A stretch of 8,282 bases of DNA from an uncultured Methylocystaceae bacterium (GCA_945956975.1 CAMFKC010000077.1:1-8282); one strand, 5' to 3'. Counted from the first letter of the stretch, positions 1-6,467 are shown. Translations and numbers: made by a program. Notes: a model not told the origin generated them from the sequence alone.

Positions 1-51
1 ATACGAGATTCATGATCGTCTCGTGGGCTCGGAGATGTGTATAAGAGACAG
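1..51. other. Illumina Nextera P7 adapter contamination at contig end
   Basis: This is synthetic library sequence, not genome. Bases 1-9 (ATACGAGAT) are the end of the P7 primer, 10-17 (TCATGATC) are an 8-base i7 index as read on this strand, 18-32 (GTCTCGTGGGCTCGG) are the Nextera read-2 tail, and 33-51 (AGATGTGTATAAGAGACAG) are the 19-bp Tn5 mosaic end. Read in frame with flhA, it adds a false N-terminus beginning at base 23, including the peptide MGSEMCIRDS. The biological sequence begins at base 52, at a tagmentation cut inside flhA. Confidence 0.98.
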
Positions 52-52
52 C

Positions 53-1045
53 TGCATCGGTCAGCAATTGTCTGCGAGAGTCCTGCCTACTTTCGACGAG
101 ATGTCGCATCGTGTGGCGAAGATGCGCAGAAAATTCGCGAAACGCTACGGCTTCGTCATCCCCGACATCAAGCTTTCGAACGCCATCGAAATTCCCCCAC
201 GTTGCTACGACGTCAGGATTCATGGCGCAACCATCGCCTCTGTCGAAATACCAGTCGGAGAAAGCCTGATCATTTACGGAGACGGTCCGAAGCCAGACTT
301 GATCGGCGAGCCGACCCGCGAACCCGCTTTTGGCATGAATGCGCTGTGGATCTCGCCATCTTACGTTCCAGAAGCACGGCGCGCCGGATTCGAGCCCGTT
401 GACAACACCACTATCATACTGACCCATCTCAGCGAACTGCTGCGAAACAATCTCGCCCAACTCTTCACATATCGCGACTTGCGCTCGCTGCTCGACACGC
501 TCGAACCCGAGTATCGCAGGCTTCTGGATGAAATCTGTCCGTCTCTGCTTTCCTTCTCTGGTTTGCAGAACGTACTCAAACTCTTGCTGGCGGAACGCGT
601 GTCCATTCGAAGCCTGCCGTTGATCCTGGAAGCGGTGGCGGAAGTGGCGCCCTACATGCGACGTATCGAACAGATCGTCGAGCATGTCCGCATTCGCATC
701 GCCTCGCAGATCTGCGACGAAATTATCGTCAATGGAGGATTGAGCGTTGTCCGCACCGGCGCGCGCTGGGATCAAGCCTTTCATCGAAATCTCAAACGCG
801 ACGCCAAAGGAGAGGTCGTGGATTTCGAAATTGATCAATCGGTCGTGGAGCAATTCCAGGCCGAGGCCGCTGCAGTCTGCAAGCCACATCTTGACCGCGG
901 CGCGCCTTTTGCCATCGTGACCCCTCCGGAGCTCCGGCCTTACATGCGCATGATGCTCGAGCGCGCATTGCCGAACGTACCGGTTCTGTCGACGCTGGAG
1001 ATTGCACGCAACATCAATCTCGTCGCGCTGGGCTCCATTTCATGA
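53..1045 (+). CDS. flhA: Flagellar export gate protein FlhA, C-terminal part (5' truncated)
   Basis: FlhA is the large inner-membrane component of the flagellar type III export gate; its cytoplasmic C-terminal domain forms a nonameric ring that docks chaperone-substrate complexes. Only about 330 residues are present, roughly the C-terminal half of a protein of about 690, and the whole membrane domain is missing. Family landmarks are a VAKMRRKFA segment near the start, the TREPAFGM motif, THLSELLRNN, the LLAERVSIRSLPLILEA segment, EQIVEHVRIR, the FHRNLKRDAKGEVV segment and a final IARNINLVALGSIS. From memory this matches rhizobial FlhA better than enterobacterial FlhA or SctV injectisome proteins. 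Truncation is due to the contig end: coding sequence runs straight out of the adapter and the real start lies outside. The stop overlaps the fliR start by 4 bp (ATGA). Confidence 0.93.
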   Translation, partial: CIGQQLSARVLPTFDEMSHRVAKMRRKFAKRYGFVIPDIKLSNAIEIPPRCYDVRIHGATIASVEIPVGESLIIYGDGPKPDLIGEPTREPAFGMNALWISPSYVPEARRAGFEPVDNTTIILTHLSELLRNNLAQLFTYRDLRSLLDTLEPEYRRLLDEICPSLLSFSGLQNVLKLLLAERVSIRSLPLILEAVAEVAPYMRRIEQIVEHVRIRIASQICDEIIVNGGLSVVRTGARWDQAFHRNLKRDAKGEVVDFEIDQSVVEQFQAEAAAVCKPHLDRGAPFAIVTPPELRPYMRMMLERALPNVPVLSTLEIARNINLVALGSIS

Positions 1046-1797
1046 CGCTGCCGGACGAACGCATCCTGCTTGTTGGATTCGTCGTTTTCTGCAGGATCGG
1101 CGCGTGCATGGCGATCGCTCCGGGATTTTCAAGTCCTCGCATTCCACCGCGGGTTCGGCTTTTCGCGGCGCTCGGCGTTACGATTACGGTCGCCCCGTCT
1201 CTGCTCGAAGGCCTGTCTCCGGCTTCAATCGACCAGTCTGCCGCGCGACTGGCGATCCTGATCGTGGGCGAGTGCGGCATCGGCGCTACAATGGGCCTGT
1301 TGGGAAGGCTGGTCTTCGCATCGCTCGAGACGACCTTCACAGCCGCGTCAATGGCAATCGGGCTGAGTTCGGCGTTTGCGCCGAGGGTGGACGAGTCCGA
1401 AACCATGCCGGAGCTGGCGGCGTTCGTGGTCTTTGGGATGACGACCTTGTTTTTCGTCGCCGAGCTTCACTGGGAAGTCATACGAGCGGTTTTCGATTCG
1501 TATGCCGCGCTGCCGCTCGGTGCAATTCTGTCGCCCGAAGTCGCGCTCGAGAAGGTCGCCAGCACGTTATCGGCTGGACTGGCGATGGCCTTCAGGCTTG
1601 CAGCGCCCTTTCTGGCGTTCGGCATCGTCGCCACCTTCTCGTTCGCATTGCTCAACAAAATCACGCCTCAGGTGGCGATCTATTTCGTGGCCACGCCAGC
1701 CGTGATGCTCAGCGGCATCGCGCTTCTGCCGTTCGTCTGGCCAGACATGGCGACCATATTCATAGCGTTCTTCAGTGACTGGCTGCGAGGTCTCTGA
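1042..1797 (+). CDS. fliR: Flagellar export gate protein FliR
   Basis: FliR is a polytopic inner-membrane protein that, with FliP and FliQ, forms the helical core of the flagellar export channel. The product is 251 residues, a normal length. Hydrophobic segments lie near residues 8-28, 40-58, 69-90, 124-150, 176-203 and 210-235. A typical FliR feature is the NKITPQVAIYFVATP stretch at 205-219, corresponding to the conserved N/S-R-x-x-P-Q-x-N-x-F region. The ATG shares ATGA with the flhA stop, so translation is probably coupled. The flhA-fliR order is common in Hyphomicrobiales flagellar clusters. SctT of injectisomes is the sister family, but the downstream rod-binding gene favours a flagellar role. 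Confidence 0.92.
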   Translation: MTLPDERILLVGFVVFCRIGACMAIAPGFSSPRIPPRVRLFAALGVTITVAPSLLEGLSPASIDQSAARLAILIVGECGIGATMGLLGRLVFASLETTFTAASMAIGLSSAFAPRVDESETMPELAAFVVFGMTTLFFVAELHWEVIRAVFDSYAALPLGAILSPEVALEKVASTLSAGLAMAFRLAAPFLAFGIVATFSFALLNKITPQVAIYFVATPAVMLSGIALLPFVWPDMATIFIAFFSDWLRGL

Positions 1798-1800
1798 ATC

Positions 1801-2202
1801 ATGCTCGATCGACGCGCCCGCTTGATTCGCATCGTTTCAGTGATGCGACTTCAGAAGGCCTTGAGCGATGCACAGGCCCAGCGCCTCCAGGCTGAAGAGC
1901 GCCGCCTGGACGACGCCGCGAGCAGACTTGTCGCTCGCCTCGCAGAACCTTGTCGGGGCGCTTTGGGAGAATTGGCTTTCCAGACCCTGCCGAAAATCAT
2001 GCGCGAGGCCAGTGAAGCGCAGGCAGCTTGCCGGGCGCATGACGCAGAGCGGCAGCGCGCCGAACGGCGCGTGCGCGCCGGCGCCCGCGTGCTGGCAGAG
2101 ATCGATGGCCAGATCGAACGCGACGATCTGCGCCGAGGCCTGGAGGAACTCCGGTTCGACATGCCGTCAGCCTCGAGCAAGTTTCCGCGGACTAAGTTTT
2201 GA
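1801..2202 (+). CDS. FliJ-like coiled-coil flagellar protein (putative)
   Basis: This is a 133-residue soluble, charged protein rich in Ala, Arg, Glu and Leu, with heptad-like spacing from about residue 15 to 117; it has no signal peptide or membrane segment. Size, coiled-coil content and place in an export operon fit FliJ, the general chaperone/ATPase stalk protein that contacts FliI and FlhA, but FliJ sequences are poorly conserved and I infer this from form and context. The ATG lies 3 bp after the fliR stop, with GAGG at 1787-1790 about 10 nt upstream. Met15 is an alternative start, since family members usually begin close to the first helix. The last 15 residues are Ser/Lys rich and probably disordered. 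It could instead be a substrate chaperone or a FliH-like stator. Confidence 0.55.
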   Translation: MLDRRARLIRIVSVMRLQKALSDAQAQRLQAEERRLDDAASRLVARLAEPCRGALGELAFQTLPKIMREASEAQAACRAHDAERQRAERRVRAGARVLAEIDGQIERDDLRRGLEELRFDMPSASSKFPRTKF

Positions 2203-2207
2203 TGGCT

Positions 2208-2212
2208 GGAGG
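2208..2212 (+). promoter_or_regulatory. Shine-Dalgarno GGAGG that selects the GTG start at 2219
   Basis: GGAGG sits 6 nt before GTG 2219. The nearer ATG at 2202 overlaps the previous stop codon but opens a frame of only six codons (MAGGIR, then stop), so GTG is the convincing start of the rod-binding protein. Confidence 0.7.
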
Positions 2213-2218
2213 CATAAG

Positions 2219-2668
2219 GTGATCGGATCTTCAGGCGATATATTGGCGGAAGTTGCAGCAGCTGCCGACCCGGTTCGGTCGCAAGCCGCGCGCCGGCGTC
2301 TCGAATCGCTTGCCGACTCCGCCCAACCAGGTTTCAGCGGTCTTGTGGCGGCCCAAGGCCCCCGAATTCAGTCCGCGCCGCCGGCAGCTTATCCAGCTCC
2401 GCAAACGGGTTTCAGCAATCCACTGGCTGCGAAGGGGAATGGCCAGAGCGCAAACCCCTATCGATCGCTGGGCGCCTTGTTGCTGCAAAAGGCTTTCGAG
2501 ACCATGATTCCCGCCACACAAGCGCAAGGCGCATCACGTTCTGCGTCGGCGGTGTGGGCGTCGATGCTCGCACGGCAACTTGCTGACGCCAGTGCGGAAC
2601 GAGTCTTTCCCGCCCAGTCGGGCGGGTCCAGCGCAGTCCCCGCTCCTCGTTCATCGCGTGCTTCATGA
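2219..2668 (+). CDS. flgJ: FlgJ-type rod-binding protein, muramidase domain absent
   Basis: The product is a 149-residue protein (GTG start) whose residues 82-123 resemble the FlgJ N-terminal rod-binding domain: a LGALLLQKAFETMIP helix, an Ala/Ser/Gly-rich loop, then VWASMLARQLAD, matching the family pattern F-x-x-x-x-L-Q-x-x-x-E-x-M-x-P ... W-x-S-M-L-A-x-Q-L-A. FlgJ caps the growing rod in the periplasm. Alphaproteobacterial versions are often this short and lack the peptidoglycan hydrolase half, and none is present here. Residues 40-80 form a Pro/Ala/Gly-rich linker and the last 20 residues are Ser/Pro rich. There is no Sec signal, as expected for a substrate of the flagellar export gate. 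The stop overlaps the next start (ATGA). The usual KSGGIGI end of the domain is not recognisable, so the match is partial. Confidence 0.68.
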   Translation: MIGSSGDILAEVAAAADPVRSQAARRRLESLADSAQPGFSGLVAAQGPRIQSAPPAAYPAPQTGFSNPLAAKGNGQSANPYRSLGALLLQKAFETMIPATQAQGASRSASAVWASMLARQLADASAERVFPAQSGGSSAVPAPRSSRAS

Positions 2669-3075
2669 CCGTGCCGCAGAGCGTCATTTCGCCAATTGAA
2701 GAAGGCGGCGACCCCGAACCGCCGCGCGAAGGTCTGCTGCGGGCCATAGAACGAACACGCGCGACGATCGAAGAAGAAACAGCTGCTTTGTCTAGTAGCG
2801 CTCGGGCGGACCACAGCGAGTTTCGCTTACGTAAGGATATATGCCTGCTCGACCTCTCGCGGCGGGTTCCGGCGTTTGATCGCGGCCGGACCGACCCCAT
2901 ACTCATGACGGCGCTGCTGAATTTGAAGGATGCAATCATCCGGAACCAGACGATGCTGCGCTGTCACGTAAACGCCGCGCGAACCGTGTCGGCAATCATT
3001 CTCGAAACCATTGCCGAAGAAGAATCCGACAAGACCTATTCCAGGCGTCTGACGCGCAAGAGCGCCTGGCCTTGA
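2665..3075 (+). CDS. FlgN-like flagellar chaperone candidate (helical)
   Basis: The product is a 136-residue soluble protein, predicted mostly helical from about residue 22 to 120, with no signal or membrane segment. The layout is a helix with REGLLRAIERTRATIEEETAAL-like spacing, a short linker, an FRLRKDICLLDLSR helix, a LKDAIIRNQTML helix and a terminal E-E-E-S-D-K-T-Y-S motif. It resembles the FlgN-like proteins annotated after the rod-binding gene in Hyphomicrobiales flagellar operons. FlgN is the export chaperone of the hook-filament junction proteins FlgK and FlgL. The assignment rests on form and position, not on an invariant motif. It starts in the 4-bp ATGA overlap with the rod-binding gene and its own stop overlaps the next start (TTGA). 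Confidence 0.5.
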   Translation: MTVPQSVISPIEEGGDPEPPREGLLRAIERTRATIEEETAALSSSARADHSEFRLRKDICLLDLSRRVPAFDRGRTDPILMTALLNLKDAIIRNQTMLRCHVNAARTVSAIILETIAEEESDKTYSRRLTRKSAWP

Positions 3076-3518
3076 TCAAGTCGATCCTGCTGACGGTCTG
3101 GGTCGCACTTTTGTCCCTGTCCGCCAATTTTGCTATCGGCTATTGGAAAGAAGACCACGCGCATTCCGCTGACAGCGGCGCAAAGGCGCTGGAGCAGCGC
3201 AAGACGCGCATCATCAACGTTCCAATTCTTTCCGACGGCGCCGTGCAGGGGTATGTCGTCGCGCAATTCGCTTATACGGGCGAGGCTGCGGCCTTGAAGG
3301 CCGCTGGCGTTGCGCCTGACGGTGTCATTCTCGACGAAGCGTTTCGCCTTCTCTACGCGGAAGAGAAGACCGACTTTCGCAAGCTGCAGCGGGCAGACCT
3401 GAACAAGCTCATCGATATCTTGAGGGCGCGAGTCGTGGAGCGAATCCCGCCTGAGCTGGTGAAGGAAATTCTCGTGCAGGAATTCAACTACGTTTCAAAG
3501 GACGAAATCCGAAAATGA
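3072..3518 (+). CDS. Membrane-anchored flagellar-operon protein, FliL-like layout, function unknown
   Basis: The product is a 148-residue protein with one N-terminal hydrophobic segment (residues 4-24, probably an uncleaved anchor) and a periplasmic domain. After a charged linker comes a strand-rich part (VPILSDGAVQGYVVAQFAY, 50-68), then helices (LDEAFRLLYAEE; LNKLIDILRARVVERIP) and a final strand-like KEILVQEFNYVSKDE. This order (anchor, two strands, helices, strand near the C-terminus) resembles FliL, which sits around the stator and motor, but I see no diagnostic FliL motif, so this is inference. The start is TTG in a 4-bp TTGA overlap with the previous stop; no strong Shine-Dalgarno is visible, so it probably depends on coupled translation. 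A conserved hypothetical protein of the rhizobial flagellar operon is the safe label. Confidence 0.6.
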   Translation: MIKSILLTVWVALLSLSANFAIGYWKEDHAHSADSGAKALEQRKTRIINVPILSDGAVQGYVVAQFAYTGEAAALKAAGVAPDGVILDEAFRLLYAEEKTDFRKLQRADLNKLIDILRARVVERIPPELVKEILVQEFNYVSKDEIRK

Positions 3519-3937
3519 AAACGCGCGCGGCAAACAAGGCGTCCGTCCGCATCATCGGTCTCGTCGTAGGGGTCGTGGGTTGGGTGGCGCTCGCCTCGCT
3601 CTCGGCCACGAAACTCATGGTGGGCGCCCCGCGCGATCCGGACTTTTTGCTGGTTGGCCTAACCGTCGCTTTCGCGCTGGTGGCGACCGGCGCCGCGCTA
3701 GTGATCGTGGACGCCCTCAACGCCGGGTTCGGCGCGCTGGACGCCTTCTTTACGGCGGCCCTTGCCCGCGCATCGCAGCGGCGCGAAGAGCCGCGCACGC
3801 ATTCTCAGCAACAACGTGGCTACATTGGCGACAGACCCTTTGTCGCCAATGCAGATGGATCCATTACAGTCGAAACCCTGTTTGGACCCCGTCACTTCTC
3901 ATCGCTGGCCGACGCCCAGGAGTTTGTAGGCTCCTGA
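3515..3937 (+). CDS. Two-span membrane protein of unknown function, last gene of flagellar operon
   Basis: I do not recognise this 140-residue protein. It has a short basic N-terminus, hydrophobic segments at about 12-34 and 43-66, an amphipathic stretch (ALDAFFTAALARAS, 74-87), a charged Gln/Arg linker (88-102) and a small C-terminal module, roughly YIGDRPFVANADGS followed by ITVETLFGPRHF and SLADAQEFVG. The linker and module probably lie in the cytoplasm if the basic N-terminus is inside. It begins in a 4-bp ATGA overlap and ends the operon 30 bp before a convergent gene. Its position suggests a motility role, but nothing in the sequence proves this. The C-terminal module is encoded over a perfect 11-bp inverted repeat (3823-3851). 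Confidence 0.72.
   Translation: MKTRAANKASVRIIGLVVGVVGWVALASLSATKLMVGAPRDPDFLLVGLTVAFALVATGAALVIVDALNAGFGALDAFFTAALARASQRREEPRTHSQQQRGYIGDRPFVANADGSITVETLFGPRHFSSLADAQEFVGS
3823..3851. repeat. Perfect 11-bp inverted repeat (hairpin) near a convergent gene junction
   Basis: CATTGGCGACA at 3823-3833 pairs fully with TGTCGCCAATG at 3841-3851 around a 7-nt loop (GACCCTT). It lies inside the 140-residue gene, encoding about residues 103-113, 84 bp before that gene's stop and 117 bp beyond the stop of the opposing aldehyde dehydrogenase gene. No T-run follows on either strand, so it is not a classical intrinsic terminator. It could stabilise a 3' mRNA end, or be a chance result of coding constraints. 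Confidence 0.75.
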
Positions 3938-3967
3938 CGCCGGCCTTCTCGTGAGCAAATGCGGACC

Positions 3968-5410
3968 CTACTCCGCCGCCTCGAGCTTCGGCATGCCCAT
4001 GATCGCCTTGGTCTCGAGGAATTCGCCAAAGGCGTGGTCGCCCCACTCGCGGCCGTTGCCTGACTGCTTGTAGCCGCCGAACGGGGCCATCATGTCCGGA
4101 CCCGCGCCGTTGAGCGCGACCTGGCCAGCGCGCAGGCGCGACGCCACTTCGCGCACCTTCGCAAAATCGCCACCCGAAACGTAGGCAGCAAGGCCGTATT
4201 CCGTATCGTTGCCGATCTGCACGGCCTGGTCGACCGTGTCATAGGGCATGATCGAGAGAACCGGCCCGAAGATCTCTTCCCTGGCGATGGTCATGTCCGG
4301 CGTCACGTCGGCGAAGATCGTCGGCTTGACGTAATATCCCTTCTCCAGACCTTCGGGACGGCCGGGGCCGCCGGCGACCAGCGTCGCGCCTTCCTCGATG
4401 CCCTTCTTGATCAGGCCCTGAATCTTGTTCCACTGCACTTCGGACACGACCGGGCCCATCTTGGCGTTGCCGGAGGGATCGCCCACCGTGGTCGCTTCGG
4501 CTTCCGCCTTCGCGATGGCGACGACTTCCGCCATCTTGGCGCGCGGCGCCAGCATGCGCGTCGGCGCATTGCAGGACTGGCCGGAATTGTTCATCACCGA
4601 ACGCACGCCGCCGGTCACCGCCGTCTTCATGTCGGCGTCTTCCAGGATGATGTTCGGGCTCTTGCCGCCGAGTTCCTGATGCACGCGCTTGATCGTCGGC
4701 GCGGCGTTCTTGGCGACCTCGATGCCCGCGCGGGTCGATCCGGTGAAGGACACCATGTCGACGCCGGGATGCGAGGAAATGGCGGCGCCGACGCCGGGCC
4801 CATCGCCATTGACCATGTTGAAGACGCCGGCCGGCACGCCGGCGGCGTCCATCACTTCAGCAAAAATCTGCGCCGAGAAGGGCGCGACTTCGGAAGGCTT
4901 CAGCACCATCGTGCAGCCGACCGCGAGCGCAGGCGCGACCTTGCAGGCGATCTGGTTGAGCGGCCAATTCCAAGGCGTGATGAAGCCGCAAACGCCGATC
5001 GGCTCCTTCACAATCAGCGTCGTGCCGCGCTGCTCTTCCTCGAATTTGTAGGTCTTGAGAACGTTGAGCGCCGTGCCGAAATGGGCCGCGCCCATCGCCG
5101 CCTGCGCGCGCTGCGCGAGCCACACGGGGGCGCCCATCTCCTCGGTTATGGCCTTGGCCATGTCCTCGTGACGCTTCTTCAATTCCGCCATGATGCGCAT
5201 GAACAGGTCCATGCGCTCTTCGCGCGAGGTCAGCGACCAGGTCTCGAACGCCTTGCGGGCGGCCTTCACGGCGGCGTCCACGTCGGCGGCGCCGCCCAGC
5301 GAGATGCGGCCGGCGACGGCTTCCGTCGCGGGATTGATGACGTCCAGCGTCTTGGGAGCGACCGGGTCCACCCATTTGCCGTCGATGTAGAACTTCAGAT
5401 AGTCGCGCAT
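3968..5410 (-). CDS. NAD(P)-dependent aldehyde dehydrogenase family protein
   Basis: A cytoplasmic enzyme that oxidises an aldehyde to its carboxylic acid with NAD(P)+. At 480 residues it has normal length for the family and appears intact. Visible key residues are Asn148 in FITPWNWPL, Lys171 in VLKPSE (cofactor), the FTGS turn at 222-225, general base Glu246 in QELGGKSPN, catalytic Cys280 in NSGQSCNAP, and EEIFGPV at 378-384. The preferred start is the ATG at 5408-5410, with GGGAG 6 nt upstream; an in-frame ATG 46 codons earlier would add a Cys/Pro/Arg-rich tail unlike the family and is not used. Substrate cannot be read from sequence; many close relatives carry only the general family name. 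It converges on the flagellar operon (30 bp apart) and diverges from the patatin gene. No partner gene indicates a pathway. Confidence 0.93.
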   Translation of the reverse strand: MRDYLKFYIDGKWVDPVAPKTLDVINPATEAVAGRISLGGAADVDAAVKAARKAFETWSLTSREERMDLFMRIMAELKKRHEDMAKAITEEMGAPVWLAQRAQAAMGAAHFGTALNVLKTYKFEEEQRGTTLIVKEPIGVCGFITPWNWPLNQIACKVAPALAVGCTMVLKPSEVAPFSAQIFAEVMDAAGVPAGVFNMVNGDGPGVGAAISSHPGVDMVSFTGSTRAGIEVAKNAAPTIKRVHQELGGKSPNIILEDADMKTAVTGGVRSVMNNSGQSCNAPTRMLAPRAKMAEVVAIAKAEAEATTVGDPSGNAKMGPVVSEVQWNKIQGLIKKGIEEGATLVAGGPGRPEGLEKGYYVKPTIFADVTPDMTIAREEIFGPVLSIMPYDTVDQAVQIGNDTEYGLAAYVSGGDFAKVREVASRLRAGQVALNGAGPDMMAPFGGYKQSGNGREWGDHAFGEFLETKAIMGMPKLEAAE

Positions 5411-5416
5411 GTTTCG

Positions 5417-5421
5417 CTCCC
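5417..5421 (-). promoter_or_regulatory. Shine-Dalgarno GGGAG fixing the aldehyde dehydrogenase start
   Basis: On the minus strand GGGAG stands 6 nt before the ATG whose complement is at 5408-5410. This supports the 480-residue form beginning MRDYLKFYIDGKW over the 46-residue longer reading. Confidence 0.7.
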
Positions 5422-5472
5422 GTTGATCTCGTGCCCGGCCAGGGGTCGAACCGCAGCCCGGCGTCGGGCGAC

Positions 5473-5500
5473 ACAATAGCGTCTGAATGGGGCAGGCCAA
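5473..5500 (-). promoter_or_regulatory. Possible promoter of the aldehyde dehydrogenase gene
   Basis: On the minus strand TTGGCC (complement of 5495-5500) and TATTGT (complement of 5473-5478) are 16 bp apart, each matching four of six sigma-70 consensus bases. A start near 5466 would give a leader of about 55 nt. A small GC stem (5456-5460 with 5465-5469) lies in that leader. The evidence is weak. Confidence 0.3.
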
Positions 5501-5553
5501 GCCCTGCGCGGCCAAATCTCGACAGCCATTTCGCAGCGCGGTAGGCATCGCGC

Positions 5554-6441
5554 ATGGCTCTCCCCACCCCCGATCCAGCCCACCCGGCGCGTGGCGATTT
5601 CGCGGCCGTCGCCTTCGCCGGCGGCGGCAACCGATGCTACTGGCAGGGCGGCTTCTGGGATGCGCTGACAGGCCTGCGCCCGCAGGCGCCGCGCTTCGTC
5701 GTCGGCGTTTCCGCCGGCGCCTTCCAGGCCTGTTTTTCGATCATCGGCGCCGGCGACCGCGTCCGCGCCCGCGTCTTCGAGGCCTGCCGCGAGACCAGGA
5801 GCGGCCTCGACTGGGCGCTGCTGGCGCAGGGCCGCTCGCCCTTCCTCGTCGGCGGCATGTATCGCACGCTGATCGAGGAAGTCTTCGGCGAGACCGAACT
5901 GGCGGCGCTGAAACAGGCGCCGGAAATCCTTATCCAGGTCGCCCATCCGCCGGGCTGGATGCCGGGCGCGGTCGCGGCCCTCTCCTCCATCGGCGCCTAT
6001 CAGATCGAGAAGGCCGTGACCGGCGCCGCCCATTCCAGTGCTGGCCTCTATCTCGGACTTCTACCCGACTGGCTCTCGACCCATGCCGCTCAAGACCCCG
6101 CGGAACTCGCCGACGCGTTGATGGCCACCGCCTCCGTGCCGCCCTTCATGCCTATCGGCCGGGTCAACGGCCGCGCCGCGCTGGACGGCGGGCTCGTCGA
6201 CAATCCCCCGCTGATCCGCCTCGGCCCGGTGGAGGCGCAGGGCGCCCGCACGCTGGTGCTGTCCACCCGCTCGGCCCGGCCGCTCGAATCGACGCCGCCG
6301 CGGACGGTGGTGCGACCGTCCGAACCCGTGAAGGTCAACAAATTCTCGGTGACCGACGCCGACGGCCTGAAAGCCGCGTACGAACTGGGCCTCCGCGACG
6401 GCGAGGCCTTCGCCAGGCGCCTGCAAAACGGCCAACCTTGA
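5554..6441 (+). CDS. Patatin-like phospholipase family protein
   Basis: A probable lipid acyl hydrolase with a Ser-Asp dyad. The 295-residue product has the three patatin marks in order: a glycine-rich oxyanion loop, GGGNRCYWQGG (23-33); the nucleophile elbow GVSAG with Ser53; and the DGG motif with catalytic Asp211, followed by VDNPP. Between them, ATASVPPFMP (191-200) is the usual segment before the Asp motif. There is no signal peptide or clear membrane span, so it is probably cytoplasmic or peripheral on the inner membrane. The ATG at 5554 has only a poor upstream ribosome site, but the oxyanion loop begins about 23 residues in, as expected. Substrate (phospholipid, lysophospholipid or storage polymer) is not evident. 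It is divergent from the aldehyde dehydrogenase gene. A longer overlapping frame here is a high-GC shadow. Confidence 0.88.
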   Translation: MALPTPDPAHPARGDFAAVAFAGGGNRCYWQGGFWDALTGLRPQAPRFVVGVSAGAFQACFSIIGAGDRVRARVFEACRETRSGLDWALLAQGRSPFLVGGMYRTLIEEVFGETELAALKQAPEILIQVAHPPGWMPGAVAALSSIGAYQIEKAVTGAAHSSAGLYLGLLPDWLSTHAAQDPAELADALMATASVPPFMPIGRVNGRAALDGGLVDNPPLIRLGPVEAQGARTLVLSTRSARPLESTPPRTVVRPSEPVKVNKFSVTDADGLKAAYELGLRDGEAFARRLQNGQP

Positions 6442-6467
6442 CACCCCTCGCGGCCGCGGCCTATATC
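6438..6467 (+). promoter_or_regulatory. Sigma-70-type promoter of the tRNA-Met gene
   Basis: A perfect TTGACA at 6438-6443 is followed by TATATC at 6462-6467 with an 18-bp spacer (or CTATAT with 17 bp). The -35 box overlaps the patatin stop codon (6439-6441). Transcription would start near 6474, leaving a 5' leader of about 37 nt to be removed by RNase P. The position directly before a tRNA gene makes this a credible call. Confidence 0.62.

Noticed and set aside
33..51. 19-bp Tn5 mosaic end as evidence of a transposon
   Set aside because: It is preceded directly by the Nextera tail, an index and the P7 primer end, so it is a library adapter, not a mobile element.
53..1797. Injectisome (virulence) type III secretion export genes
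   Set aside because: FlhA and FliR have injectisome relatives, but a rod-binding FlgJ-type gene follows in the same operon and the FlhA sequence looks rhizobial flagellar.
1868..2218. Long upstream extension of the rod-binding gene in its own frame
   Set aside because: It would overlap the whole FliJ-like gene out of frame and has no ribosome site; GTG 2219 with GGAGG 6 nt upstream is better.
3938..3967. Bidirectional terminator between the convergent genes
   Set aside because: The 30-bp gap shows no stable stem followed by a T-run on either strand.
5411..5548. 46-residue N-terminal extension of the aldehyde dehydrogenase
   Set aside because: The added residues are Cys/Pro/Arg rich and unlike the family; the 5408-5410 start has a good ribosome site and a normal first strand.
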